DNA of 64,000 nucleotides. Source: Henckelia pumila. Lineage: Eukaryota > Streptophyta > Magnoliopsida > Lamiales > Gesneriaceae. How positions within the stretch are numbered: the first letter of the stretch is position 1; each line of letters opens with the position of its first letter. The stretch spans positions 61,139,522-61,203,521 of the forward strand of contig NC_133123.1 of NCBI RefSeq assembly GCF_033568475.1, read 5' to 3'. The notes under the pieces were generated by a model. That model saw only the letters and a program-made list of their open reading frames with translations, was not told the DNA's origin and did not search any database. This document shows positions 21,231 through 33,082 of the stretch, piece after piece. A program made the translations under genes and the position numbers.

Positions 21231-23508
21231 CTAGTACACTAAGCACATGTGTTGCATGTGCACATAATATATTTTATAAAATTAAATTTATTTATATGTT
21301 TTCTTCCATTACCTAATGAGATAATAGTAATTAAAAATTAAGATAATGGGATAGGGAGGATAAGAGATGAGAAGTTTTTAAATCATAAATTACATTTTTG
21401 TCTCTTAATCATTGAATATGTTGAAATAGTTATAAGAAAATCTATTAAAATGATCAAGTTAGTTTCTCTAATGGGTTTATCTATTAAAATATAGTAAAGA
21501 TAGTAAAGATATATATACATATGTTTGAGAAACAAATTTATAATATATCAAAATTTATAAGATTCTTGGTGAAATAATAATAAATTATTTTTCATAACAT
21601 ATAGGAAATTTTGTATTTTTTTTAAATTTTATATAGATTTTATTTTGTTGGGTTGTGAAACACAAGCAATCTTGATTTTGATGATAACAAAACTTGTTAT
21701 TGTGTTTCTAACATATTTAATCAAGTGTTGTAGTTGATAGATCAAAGTTGGAAGAGTTTGAGCTGGAAATCAAATAAGTCAATCTGGCGCAGTTTAGTAA
21801 ATTGATCATATCTCATAGCTCGGTGATCCAAATGACTTGAAGCTAAAAGGGTTGAAAATATTACTCAAATATCTACAAGTTATATCTCAGGCCAGATGAG
21901 TTAATTCGGACATTATCAAGGCGAAATGGTGGTTGCAACATCGAGCTGGATGCAAAGCAGATCGAAGTTACAACAACCAGATCAAACAGACCAGTCCTGG
22001 TATTTTGGCCATAACTTACAGCTCGCTTATCCAAACGGGATGATTCATATGAGTTATGAAGCTAAGACAATGATCTACAAATCATCTTTAAGAAGCTCAT
22101 TCTGAATCGGAGCTTAAGAAGCAGATAAAGCACGATGAAGTTTTGAGATCTGCACAGAAATTCTGCAGAACAGAATTTCTAACATAGCTTAGTATTTCGA
22201 GTATATCTCTCACATACAAACTCAAAATTGAGTGATTATTAATTCCGTGGAAAGCCAAGAGAAAGAGCTACAATTTTTATGTTTATTACTTTGCCCAGAA
22301 ATCAATGAATCAAGAGCTAGAAGCAAATGAACAAATCAGCTTGAATCTGGAACAAACGAGATCAATTGGAATGATGCAGATCAACTACGAGATTAGATCA
22401 AGCTTGACCAAAACAAGATCAAAGTTCGACCAGATCAAAGTCGGACCAGACCAGATCAAAGCTTGACCAGACCAGATGAGTTTGACCAGATCAAATCGGT
22501 CAAACGAGTCCGATGAACAATAAAATCATCTCAACTTCAGAAAATGGACAACAACTCAAATATAACCGTTGCAACTTCATAAAGTGTCCAGAAACATCCC
22601 AAACGGTCATATTATTGAATCTAACGTTCAAATCATTCTTGGAGCTTATAAATACAAAACTTTGAAGATCAAACACAAGCTTGGGCATGAGATTCAAAGT
22701 GTGGGCAGCCTACATGAAGAAAAAAAGCTAGAATGAGAGCAATCCCAAGGTGTGAAGAACATCATCAGAATTCTTGAGCGTGAGCAGCCTTAGTTCTTCA
22801 CACCCAACTCACTCACATATTCGAGAGATGTATTCATAGATTAGTTGAGTGAGAGTCTAAGTTAAAGATTGTGTTTGTAGTCTTGGCATAAAGACGTAAA
22901 ACATTATGTGGATTGTGAGGTTGAGGCCTACGATCGAGAGTGGCTAGGAGTTCTTGTTTAGGCATTGGATAAGTCCTAAATTGGATTGGGTTTGTATAAA
23001 TCAAATCTTCTAGTGGACCTTTTCGAGGTGGAAGAAGGGGTGACGTAGGAGATTGAGCTTCCGAACATCCATAAACAAATTTGTGTCTATTTGTTTATTG
23101 CATTTACTTTATTATTGCCATTGTTTTAAGATGCATTGTTGAAGCATTTTATGTGTTCTTCATACACCAAAATATTGCATACAAAGTGTTTGATAAAATG
23201 CTTCAACCAAATTGTTTTTATTATTTGAACTTGCATTATTTCAAATGATTTATAAAATGTTTATTGGGTTTCTACGAAGGATTATTTCCAGTGTATTTCG
23301 CTTGGTTTGAAAACCAAACTCGATATAATTCATCGGTGCTCGGTTTATTTTTGAACATTTCAAGAACGAGCTATTGTAGCTCTAAAATATTTTTAAATGT
23401 GTATTCACCCCCCTCTGCACGTATTTTCGATCCTAACATATTTTTTTACGATTTTCAATATATAATTTCATAAAGGAAAATTTTTATTTTTTAAAAATTT
23501 TATATAGA
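21231..23508 (-). mobile_element. Helitron-like element, copy 2 (split by solo LTR)
   Basis: Second copy of the candidate at 1252-1731. Here the minus-strand 3' end reads CTAGT after the hairpin, the canonical form; the hairpin has one mismatch. The solo copia LTR at 21646 interrupts it. Confidence 0.4.
21646..23438 (+). mobile_element. Solo copia-type LTR, TSD TATTT
   Basis: 1793 bp, TGTTGGGTTGTG...CGATCCTAACA, flanked by TATTT at 21641-21645 and 23439-23443. The uninterrupted site is at about 1660-1670 in block copy 1. The 3' part TTCACCCCCCTCTGCACG before CCTAACA is typical of plant copia LTRs. The internal region is lost by LTR recombination. It contains imperfect repeats of CAGATCAAAGCTTGACCAGA near 22400-22490. 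No gene. Confidence 0.85.
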
Positions 23509-23613
23509 TTTTATTTTTTATGATTTTCAACATATATTTTCAAATTTAAGTGTTAGTTTCGTATATTCTAATTTTTGGTAACATGTATATGCTGATGCTG
23601 CCGAGAAAAAGTG

Positions 23614-24700
23614 CCGTTTGATTTGACGAATACTCCTGCATTGTTGAAGAATTTTCTGTTGACCGAATCTTTCTGAAGTATTAGTTGAAATTAGAAATTC
23701 TTATTGATGAATTTCTTGTTTTATGGTTATGAGAATTGTACTGATCGTACAGAGATTTCGAGAATCTTTTCAGAATTGTACGCCGAACAGTTGTATGTTA
23801 ACTCGATGTTTGAATTTCGATTTGGACAGAATGAATTTCTTCGATCCTTATTATCTGGTTACGAAATTTTTGATTACCCGCTTTCATGTATTCTGGTTTT
23901 CAGTGCTGATGATCTTTCAGTGCTGGGATTTCTTCTTATTGAGATTTTGGAATTATTCTTATTTTATCTACTGTCTGTTTCTGATTGATTGATTGATGGA
24001 TGGAATCCGCTACAGTTTTCTGTACAGAATGATTTTGATGAAGAACAGAGAATTGATATCTTGTCAGAGGTTTTCAGATGTCATGAATTGCCGAAGTCTG
24101 TCAGTCTCGACAGAGATCCTTGATGTTATTGTTCTCTCGGCATATACTTTGAAGAGAATTTTTGTTGTTGATTTCAACTAGTTTCGATTCTTTACCCTCA
24201 AAACAACGTACAACCAGATCAAATGAGTCAAACTTTAGAGGAATTGCCATGAGTTGTAGTGCTCAACTTAGCACTAGTTGGCAGGATTCTTTATTTTTGT
24301 GGAGACTTCGTACAACGGCAACGATCTAATGATATATGGAAAACACCTCTCTAGAAGTTGTACGAGGAGAGATGAAGATCTCCTTCATTTTCGAGGTGAA
24401 CTTTCTGTGTCTCATGAGTTAGAACGGTAGATGATTCGAAATGTGACTGAATTGTAAGGATGTTCTGACGAGGATGAGACGACTTTTGATAGACGAACGG
24501 AATGTTGATGAATTAATCGACTAGAGTTTCTGACTTTCTCCTGTTGTTGAGATGTCGAACTGATTGAGACGAATGATTCAGAGTTAGATTGGAAGCAGAT
24601 TTTGGACTTAGTTCCGAGATGTAAATTCTTATTGCAGTCCTGTGATTCTATCCTCGACCTTGTGATAGAACTGTAATTAATTTCGAGGACGAAATCGATT
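23614..24700 (+). pseudogene. G4 gypsy pol remnant, highly diverged
   Basis: Begins in RT (FDLTNTPA-like at the left edge), then LYAEQLYVNSMFEFRFGQNE and FLRSLLSGYEI corresponding to the [14 protein letters not shown] region. A degenerate integrase stretch around 24190-24330 (QNNVQPDQMSQTLEELP) follows. Only about 1.1 kb remain where an intact element would have over 2 kb, so there are internal deletions as well as many substitutions and stops. The 5' LTR and gag are absent, and the left junction at 23613 replaces the 300 bases present in copy 1. Confidence 0.6.
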
Positions 24701-24716
24701 CTTAGAGGGGGAGAAT

Positions 24717-26844
24717 TATAACGCCCCAAAATTATCTTAATTGAATTTATTTTAGATAATCAGAGATTATAGATTCGAGGATCGACTTGTATTTGATCAG
24801 GGACTATTTTGCAATTTTTGGAATTTTCAAGGACTAAAATGCAAAAATTGGATTTGTTATATTATTTGGTCTTGGAATTCATTTGACCAAGTCTCCTTAG
24901 CCTTCTTCATCTCCTCCATCACGTTTCTCCCATTGAAGCTTGGGAAACATTTTTTCAAGCTTTCAGATTTGAGTTTCCGGTCGATCCGTCCGTTGGAATT
25001 TAATTCTGAAGGCAGATTAGCGATCACAGCATCGAGTGCTCCGTTTGGAAGTAAGTTTCTCTTATTTCTAAGAGGTTTTAATTTTTGGATGTCTTTAGAA
25101 TTGATTGATATTCGGAGAGGATGATTATTAGTTAGCAGTGATCGTATATCTAAGACGGTTCGAAGATCTAACGACGATCGGATTTGTTATGATTTTTCTT
25201 ATTATTTTTGAAAACCTTGTTTTTGTGATGTGTTGGGATTGTATTGGAATTGAGGTTTGAGGTTGATTATGAGTTCTTTGGATTGTAATCTTGCTGTCTG
25301 CGTTTCCGGTTTGATCAGTAAATAGCCATTATGCCGTCAGTTTGAAGTTTGAACGTCGTTTTGATGTTTTAAGTTATATGAGTTTGATATGAGTTTGATA
25401 TCGATTTTGATCCTTATGACTCCTTCTGATAGATTGAATTGAAGTCAGCAGAGTTGCGAGATAGCAGCTTTGGACAGTTTGGAAGATTGAAGTCGATACA
25501 GTATCGATTTTCTTATTTATCGATCGAAGAAGTTTGATTGAGTTTTGAATGAATTTGATTGGATATTGATTATTATCCTTATTATTGATTTTTCAGATTG
25601 AAGTACCTTCGAAGCGAATAAGGTATAAGATGACTTTGAAATGGAATAGGACGATTAACTCGAATCCGGATTCATTCGAGTGCCCTAGAAGAAATCACAT
25701 ACTTGCATGTTTATATGCTTATATGAATTTATGATTGAATTTATATTTGAATGCATGAGATTACATAAGCATTCATATTAAGACGATTGATTATTCATTT
25801 TGAATTAGACGATCTGGAGATTATAGCTTAGTGGCCTTGGTAGGCGATTTACTACAAGTGTTGATTAACTCACTATAATGCCCTAGAGTCTAGAGGATTA
25901 AAATATACCTCGTCCACCTCGAAAGGGGAGTTCGGTGTAATCGTTGGATATTTTAACCTCGGGATCCGAAACCAAAGAAAGAAAGAAAGAAGAATTCCAT
26001 TTGATTATCTGAGTCTGATAATCCAGAAGTTTTAAAGTCATGCATATCATTTTAATTCCGCAATTGAATGAATTACTTGAGGAATATGTGGAATTTGATT
26101 TGATATCATGTTTTGATATATTTACATGTTATTATATGCTAGTCTCTTTTATTGGGAATATTATTCTCACCGGATAATCCGGATGTTGTCTTGTCTTTGT
26201 ATGTGTGCTTGGCAACAGGTGGGGCAGGACCGAGTCAGAGATCGCATGGCTAGATGGTCAAGTTGATAGAGTGAGGCCTTGGTGTTTTAGAAGTCGATTA
26301 TGTAATCGAACTTGTTATGTTTTGTATTCGGATTGTAATAGCTAGAACCGATGCATGTTCTATCCTTTTGAGCATTGATCAACTCTAGAACTTCATGTCT
26401 TCTTTGGAGAGATTGTGATTTAATGCATGATTATGTTTTGATGAAAATTTGGGAGTTGTATTGCTTGATTTCGGCTCTGTAATTGCTGAAGTTTTTCTGG
26501 TGTAGCAGAGCACGGACCCCGTGCCTCTTTTGTGTAAGGGTCCGTGCCTCCTCGCATTTGAGAATCTTGGTTTTTTTTGTGCATGAACGGACCCCGTGCC
26601 GTTCATGTGTAAGGGTCCGTGTAGGCTGGCAGAGAATTGGCTTTTTTTGATGTTTTGCACGGACCCCCTTCCGGACGTGACCCGGGGTCCGTGTGGTCTT
26701 GAAATTGTAGGCACGGACCCGTGCACGGATGTGTGCACGGGGTCCGTGATTGTGTTGGAAAAAAAAAACCTTCTTTTACTTGTAATCTTGTATGCTTTAT
26801 TATTGTTTATCCCGAGATTAGATGATTAGAATCGAGGTCTCACA
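24717..26844 (+). repeat. 3' LTR of gypsy G4
   Basis: Follows TTTCGAGGACGAAA and the polypurine tract AGAGGGGGAGAA (24704-24715). Starts TATAACGCCCCAAAATTATC and ends GAGGTCTCACACA. About 2.13 kb, same general type as the G3 LTR. Near its end (26511-26748) lie four GC-rich inverted repeats built on CACGGACCCC and GGGGTCCGTG. No TSD can be shown because the left end of the element is deleted. Confidence 0.7.
26511..26748 (+). repeat. Four CACGGACCC...GGGTCCGTG hairpins in the G4 LTR
   Basis: Inverted repeats at 26511-26546, 26585-26622, 26658-26696 and 26710-26748, each with arms of 8-10 bases around a short variable loop and separated by T-rich spacers of 12-40 bases. Confidence 0.8.
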
Positions 26845-27108
26845 CATTCAACAAAAAAAAAGCATACGAAAAATTTCAAAAACATATTTCCTTTGCAAAT
26901 ATCTCGTCATTAGTATTATCGTATGTGTAGATTACCTTAAATATTTTCTAATTCTGGTAATCTTAATGCTAGTTCCTGCAAATTATCGTTTAGTGTTTTC
27001 CTTCGAGTTTGTTTTGTAAATTTTGTCATGTTCATCGTATTAGTAACAACTATTTAGTTTTGTTTAATTTGATCAGGTTTATCCTATGTTTAATGTTCTC
27101 ATAGTTGG

Positions 27109-27778
27109 TGTATTTAGCTACCCGCACCGAGATCAACTACTAAGCAATTAATACGCATGTAATTAAATCTTAAATGACAACAATCCGGTAATACAATAGA
27201 AAACATAATTTCCAAATCTAAACAACGATCTAAAATGTATTTAGGGTACAACCAAATCAAATGATAGTGTATCAAACCGAACCTGAAATGAAACACACTG
27301 AACCAGACAACCAAAAATTTCAACGACGCTGCTCCTTGAATCGGGGCTCACTCCTATCTGCATCATCCAACCTAAGGTCTACCTCGCGAAATGGGGTGTC
27401 CAAGATGAAAACCCAAGGATGTGAGCGCTAATGCTCAATACAATAAATATGAGTATACAAACCTCTATGTGCATGCAAAATGATTGGATCAACGAGGAAA
27501 CTCGTGCTTAGACTGGAGGCGTCAAAATGTCAAATATCACTCGGAAGTATCCATCTGGATTACTATAGCATCATCCGAACGTGGATTGGGAATATCCTGA
27601 AAACATCACAGCCCTCGGTGCCCGTCGGCCATGTGACTCGCGATGTCCAATCGTCCACAATATAGGGCTGAGCAATCCAACTAAACTATGGCTTATCTCG
27701 AAAGAGATACGGCTCAACATGATAAATGAACATTTGTCATATGAACAGTAAATACATGCATATCATGGTAGGTAAAAT
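27109..27778 (-). repeat. Gypsy LTR fragment, copy 2
   Basis: Counterpart of 2400-3070; starts TGTATTTAGCTACCCGCACC and stops at the G2 LTR. No gene. Confidence 0.6.
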
Positions 27779-29262
27779 TGTAGTGACCCACCCGGATCCA
27801 CTACCTAATCAGAGTAATTAGCGCGTGCAGTAAATATTTAAAAGCGTAAAGAGCAGATAAATTAAATACAACAATTATGATCGGCAGAATATAACCGACG
27901 ATAGTAAAAAGAGTATGATACTCTTATACAACCATATCGAGTGTTTGGGGTTTCAAAATCCCTAACAACTACCTCCACTCAGGCACCAACTTCAATCCTG
28001 CTGCGAGTCGCTTGGACCGTCCAGTCTCAAACCTGTCCTACCACAAGGTATCCCAAGAGCACCAAACATTGGGCGTGAGTGACTATGCTCAGTACGAAAG
28101 AAATTTTATATAAACAAATACGAGCATATAAATGACTTTAAAATCCTGGTTAAATCAATCTGCTCAGAGCGCCACCGAATATACAACACCTTCCCAGAGA
28201 GCGACTACATGGAAGTACTCGTATATTCACCCTATCACTATAGCGTCTACTCCACCGTCGTGGTCGCTCCTAGTGATAGCAAATATGGGGCTAAGCCTCC
28301 CCAAATCCTGACCTAAATCCAAAACAAGATACAAGCCTCATATGGAAACTATTAATACCTAACTCGAGTCCATAATGAGATACGAGCTCCTTATGGAAAC
28401 TGTCACGACTCCTTTCTCATGAGATGCAGTATAAAATCATGAATGTGTTAAAGAAGTAAAACATGGTAAACATATAGCACATAAAAATGCAAAATATAAG
28501 CGTATATATCATGTCGGCTATCTCGGTCAGTACTTACGTACCTCTAGTACTGTAGGCCAAATCCTAGCACACCGGTCTAGATCTCATGCCTACAAGTCCA
28601 CACTACTTCGTCTACAATACAAACACACATGAATCACTAATATTTAAGCTGTAAAGGACTTAACTAAGCTATTTCATACTCCCGTAAATTTTTAGGAAGT
28701 CAAAGCTATACCTGCGTCTGTCGTTAGCCCTTTACTATCGAGTCTCCCACAACTAGGCCACAACTCCACTACGATTATAGGGACGCCTTGCCAACTCCGA
28801 GATGCGCCTAGAGAACTAGAAAAAGCCTAAATAGACTAAAAATAAAGACGAGGGATTGGAAGAGGTGCGCTGAAATGAGGCCTCGGAACCCCTATATATA
28901 GATGGCGATCGGAACCTCCGATCGCCTGTTCGGAGCTTTCGATCGGATCGGAGCCTCCGAACCCTTGCTTTCATTCGTCCCTAGCCAACCACGTGTCACA
29001 CAATGGCTGGTTTTCGACACCCGATCGGAGCCTCCGATCATCTCTTCAGAGCTTCCGATCCTATGACGTTATCCAATCTGACCTCACACATGACATATTA
29101 TTCTCTGGCACCAATCAGAGCCTCCAAACCTCAATCGGAGCTTCATATATCACCAGAGCTTTCGATCCTCTGATCGTAGCTTCCAAACTGTCAAAAATCC
29201 AATTTATTTATTAATTGTGATTTAAGCCTTTAATCACTTCGATTTGGGTACGGGTTACTACA
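27779..29262 (-). repeat. 3' LTR of gypsy G2, copy 2 (uninterrupted)
   Basis: 1484 bp minus-strand LTR, plus-strand ends TGTAGTGACCC and GGTTACTACA, followed by the complement of a polypurine tract TTCTCCCC. U3 palindromes at 28915-29180 and TATA-like box at 28892-28901. It serves as the empty-site reference for the solo LTR in copy 1. Confidence 0.85.
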
Positions 29263-29273
29263 TTCTCCCCACC

Positions 29274-29822
29274 TTAAATGGCGGGAGGCGATAGCGGGGC
29301 GTTCCGTGACCGCCTACCGCCTCAACTGTCTAGGCGGTTGAATTTTTTTAATTTTTTTTTATGGGATAATCAATATAGTCATGCAATGTAATAAAAAATA
29401 GTCATAATTTTTTATGTAAGATGTGTAATTAAATAATCTTTATGCATAAAAAAAACTTCATAAATATAATACCATCTATACAGGGTGCAAAAATAAAAAA
29501 ACAAAAAGAACGTGGCTAGAGTTTTTAAAATAAGTCAATAACTAGGGTTTTAAAATGGGTAAACTTTGACTAGGTTTTTTTAAATTTATTGACTTTTGAC
29601 TAGAATTTTAAAATTAGCTGAATCTTGACCTTTGACTGAATTTAAAAATGTGTTGACCGCCTCACCCGCCTCACTCGGATCACCCTCCTGAGCGCCTGCC
29701 ACCGCTGCCTCGCCCGCCTCGCCTTTCGAACAGCTTGGGCCGCCTGAAAAGGCCGCCTCATGCCAAGGCGTGGCGGCCGAGGGCCGCCTACCGCCTAAGA
29801 GGCCGCCTCGACCGCCATTTAA
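29274..29822. mobile_element. ~549 bp TIR element (MITE-like), copy 2
   Basis: Ends TTAAATGGCGG and CCGCCATTTAA are perfect 11 bp inverted repeats, followed inward by further GGCGG-rich complementary words. The middle is AT-rich. No coding capacity. Confidence 0.65.
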
Positions 29823-29898
29823 AAAACTGAAAAAATCAAATGTTCTTTATTAGACCTGAACTTTTCAAATACATCTTCCAAAACAGAATTACACAGAT

Positions 29899-29979
29899 TC
29901 AGAACAACTCTAGATGCTCAGCTCGCATCCGGCTCTCCAAATCCCAAGTTGTTTCCTCTGTTCCAATACGCTACCACTG
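29899..29979 (-). pseudogene. G2 pol C-terminus, copy 2, first piece
   Basis: The last codons of G2 pol, cut at 29984 by insertion of A1. The remaining piece is at 49039-49227 beyond A1, so the two halves are about 19 kb apart. Non-functional. Confidence 0.75.
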
Positions 29980-30180
29980 CACCATGATAAGTGTCATTTT
30001 TATATGTTTTATTGTTCATTTTCTTGATATTTTGCATTAGTTCCTTTTGGTCTTTTCAGTATTCTTCAACTTTTGTTTGCATTTAGTGTAATGTTGTGTG
30101 TTTTGTTTACTACTATTTATTAGTGGTTATTTTGGCAGGAAAAAGGAAGAAAAAAATAATTTTAGGCTTCACAGGGGGGT

Positions 30181-30214
30181 GCGCTCGGTCTGCAGAAAAG
30201 AGCAGACCGAGCGC
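30181..30214 (+). repeat. Perfect 13 bp-stem hairpin in A1 U3
   Basis: Arms GCGCTCGGTCTGC (30181-30193) and GCAGACCGAGCGC (30202-30214) around an 8-base loop, about 110 bases before the TATA-like box. Confidence 0.85.
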
Positions 30215-30322
30215 TGAAATTACTTTTCCTGGCAGAGAGTTGGTGGATTTTGAGCTCTCGGTCGCCGTAATTTTTGGAAAACTTTATTTCGGGTGTTTTA
30301 AAAGGAAAGGACTCGAGGGGAA

Positions 30323-30331
30323 ATATATATA
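30323..30331 (+). promoter_or_regulatory. TATA-like box of the A1 5' LTR
   Basis: TATATATAG after GACTCGAGGGG; same in the 3' LTR at 48077-48085. Position-based call. Confidence 0.5.
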
Positions 30332-31283
30332 GCATCTTTTCAAACGTTTTGAGGGTTGGAAAAACACTGCAAAGAAGGCGGAGGCGGCTCTAAAAATTGA
30401 AGTTTCTTCTTCTCGTTGGGAGTTCTTCTTCTTCAATATTTCTGAAATTTTATGTTGAAAACTTTATTAGCTTGAATATTATTATGAGTTGTAGTAGATA
30501 AACTTTATTTTGTTGGAATTTAGGGGATCCTAACCCCGTAACATGTTTTTGTGATTGAATCTTTGGACGAATTTATTGAGTTTTTATGCGAGTATTTGAT
30601 TTTATCATGTTTTATTATTCTATGTTGTGGAGTAGCTAACTTTAATATAGATTCATAGATTGTGAATTGCTGTCGAGAGATAGATTCATGATTAGGACAA
30701 GTGATAAAATTCATGGACTTAAAATATGCATAGAGATATGATATTTAGTACATGTTGATAACCATAGACCACCAGGTTGAAAAATGTAGGAATTCAATGA
30801 ACGCAAAGCAATCAGTAATGATAAATAATCAAAGAGATTTGATTGTTTCATTAACTTGAATTAGATTGGCATCCACTCGAGAGAGAGTTTCAATATTTAA
30901 GGAGTTCTTGTCAAATTTATGAGTGTAAAACTAATTTTAATCGTCCAAGTTCAATTAGGGGGAAGGTGAACCGAGATTCCAACAAAATTTCCTCATATTA
31001 TATTTTTCTGCGTTAAGAATCGCTGTGATTTATTTTATTTTCATTTAAGCATCTTTAAATTAAATTCTTTACTTTATAATTTTAGAATAATCAAAAATCA
31101 AATTTTCGTTACTTTGGGGTATAGAAATTAAATAATTGAATTATCGTGACATAGTCCCTGAGGACGATACTCGTACTCAGTACACTTTTCTATAATTTGA
31201 GTCGTGCACTTGCGATAATTTTGAGCAGAAAAGAGATATAATTACATTGAATTTAAGTGCTAGTATTTGCTCGATCATGTTTT

Positions 31284-31301
31284 TGGTGCCGTTACCGGGG
31301 A
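31284..31301 (+). other. Primer binding site of A1 (tRNA-Asp type)
   Basis: TGGTGCCGTTACCGGGGA, two substitutions from the form TGGCGCCGTTGCCGGGGA seen in A2 (complement of 41601-41618). This primer choice is usual for Athila/Tat elements. Confidence 0.8.
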
Positions 31302-31394
31302 CTATTGATTACTTTAATTTGTTCTTATTTACTTTTCTTTATTCCAATTTTAATCACTTTTTCCATTGGTGAACTGCAGGTTCTTCTACAGTGC

Positions 31395-33080
31395 ATGCAA
31401 CATCCATTTGAGTCGGAACTTATCCCTTTTGATCCTGAAATTGAAAGAACCTTTCGCATGAGAACAAGGCAAAAACAAGAAAGAATGGCAGGACAAGCGC
31501 AAAGGATGCTGGATGATGGAGAAGATGAAAATAATGCACCGCCTATCTACAGATCCATGATGGATAACGCGTTTCCATCCATAAAAAATGCCAGACCAAG
31601 CATAATCAGGACAACCATAGCAGCAAATCAGTTTGAAATAAAGCCTGCTATCATTCAAATGGTGCAAAACACAGTCCAGTTTGGTGGGATGACAATCGAT
31701 GACCCATATGCTCACCTGACGAATTTTCTAGAAATCTGTGACACTTTTAAGATTCAGGGAGTTTCTGATGACGCTATTCATTTGCGTCTATTCCCTTTTT
31801 CTTTAAGAGATAAAGCTAAAGCATGGCTAACATATCTACCTGCAGGGTCCATCACTACTTGGGATGATCTAGCAAAGGTCTTCCTGACTAAATACTTCCC
31901 ACCGTCCAAATCAATGAAACTCAGAGCTGACATCACAACATTTACTCAAGGTGAACAGGAAACACTCTATGAAGCATGGGAGCGCTACAAAGATCTACTG
32001 AGGAGATTCCCACATCACCAACTACCAAACGGTCTTGTGGTACAAACTTTTAATTATGGTCTTCCTCACTCAAATCGCACCATGTTAGATGCAGCTACAG
32101 GTGGAAATCTATTACGAAAATAAACAGAGGATGGATATGAGTTAATTGAGGAGATGGCATCCAGTAGCTATCATCCTCAATCAGAGAGGAATGCAGTCAA
32201 AAGACCCACAGGAATGCATCAAGTTGATGCATTCACTTCAGTAGCCGCTCAGCTAGAGGTCATGAATAAGAGGATAGAAGAGCTAACTCTAGGGCAGTCT
32301 ACGATGCGTATTCAAGAGGTGTGGTATGAGAAATGTGGTGCTGAACACTTCATGAAATATTGTCAAACTAGCAATCCATCATACCAGCCAGATGGAGGAA
32401 TGGTAAACCATGTAGGAAATCAGAATCGCCCCAGGAATGATCCATTCTCAAACACATATAATCCAGGGTGGAGACAACATCCGAATTTTTTGTGGGGAGG
32501 ACAGAATAATAGGTCATATAGGAATCAGAACCACAGAAGACAGCCTCAAGAAGAGAAGTCAAGCATGGAACAGATGATGCAGAAGTTCATATCATCCACT
32601 GAGACCCGAATGCAGAATCAGGATGCATCAATTAAGAACTTGGAAAATCAAATAGGGCAGTTAGCTAAAGCGTTTTCCAACAGAGAGCTAGGTACTTTAC
32701 CAAGTGACACAGAAAAAAATCCAAAGGAGCAAGTCAAGGCTGTAGAATTAAGGAGTGGGAAGAAAATCGAATGTGAGAGACAAAGCGAGAAAGAGTCAGA
32801 AATAGATATACCAGGGACAACTGCAGGTAAGTCCTCTAATTATACACAACCACCCACATCTCAGTCAAATATTGCTATTCCACCACCTTTTCCTGCAGCT
32901 CTCAAGAAGGCCAAACTAGATTCTCAGTTTGCCAAATTCCTAGAAGTATTCAAGAAATTGAATATAAATATCCCCTTCGCTGATGCACTAATGCAAATGC
33001 CTAGTTACGCTAAATTCCTGAAGGAGATTCTTTCCAGCAAGAGAAAATTGGAGGAGCATGCAATGATTAGCCTAACAGAA
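31395..33080 (+). pseudogene. A1 gag
   Basis: Start chosen at ATG 31395 (MQHPFESELIPFDPEIERTF), about 95 bases after the primer site; the frame is open further upstream but only into the LTR. The gag domain is LTNFLEICDTFKIQGVSDDA, LRLFPFSLRDKAKAWL, TTWDDLAKVFLTKYFPP, and YEAWERYKDLLRRFPHH. A degenerate CCHC-like region (EVWYEKCGAEHFMKYC) lies near 32320. A TAA at 32121-32123 interrupts the frame, which resumes unchanged. The C-terminal part is Asn/Gln-rich and then KLDSQFAKFLEVFKKLNIN, the segment leading to protease. A frameshift follows at 33083-33194. Confidence 0.85.
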
Positions 33081-33082
33081 AA

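Larger units (their letters stand above)
29985..31277 (+). repeat. 5' LTR of A1
   Basis: 1293 bp, TGATAAGTGTCA...CTCGATCA. It lacks about 100 bases present in the 3' LTR, lost between GGTC-containing hairpin repeats, so it keeps one hairpin (30181-30214) where the 3' LTR has three. A TATA-like stretch at 30323-30331 follows. Confidence 0.9.

Noticed and set aside
26385..26829. ORFs with repeated HGPL/GTGSV and TDPLP segments in the G4 LTR
   Set aside because: The amino acid repeats simply translate the CACGGACCCC hairpin array on either strand.
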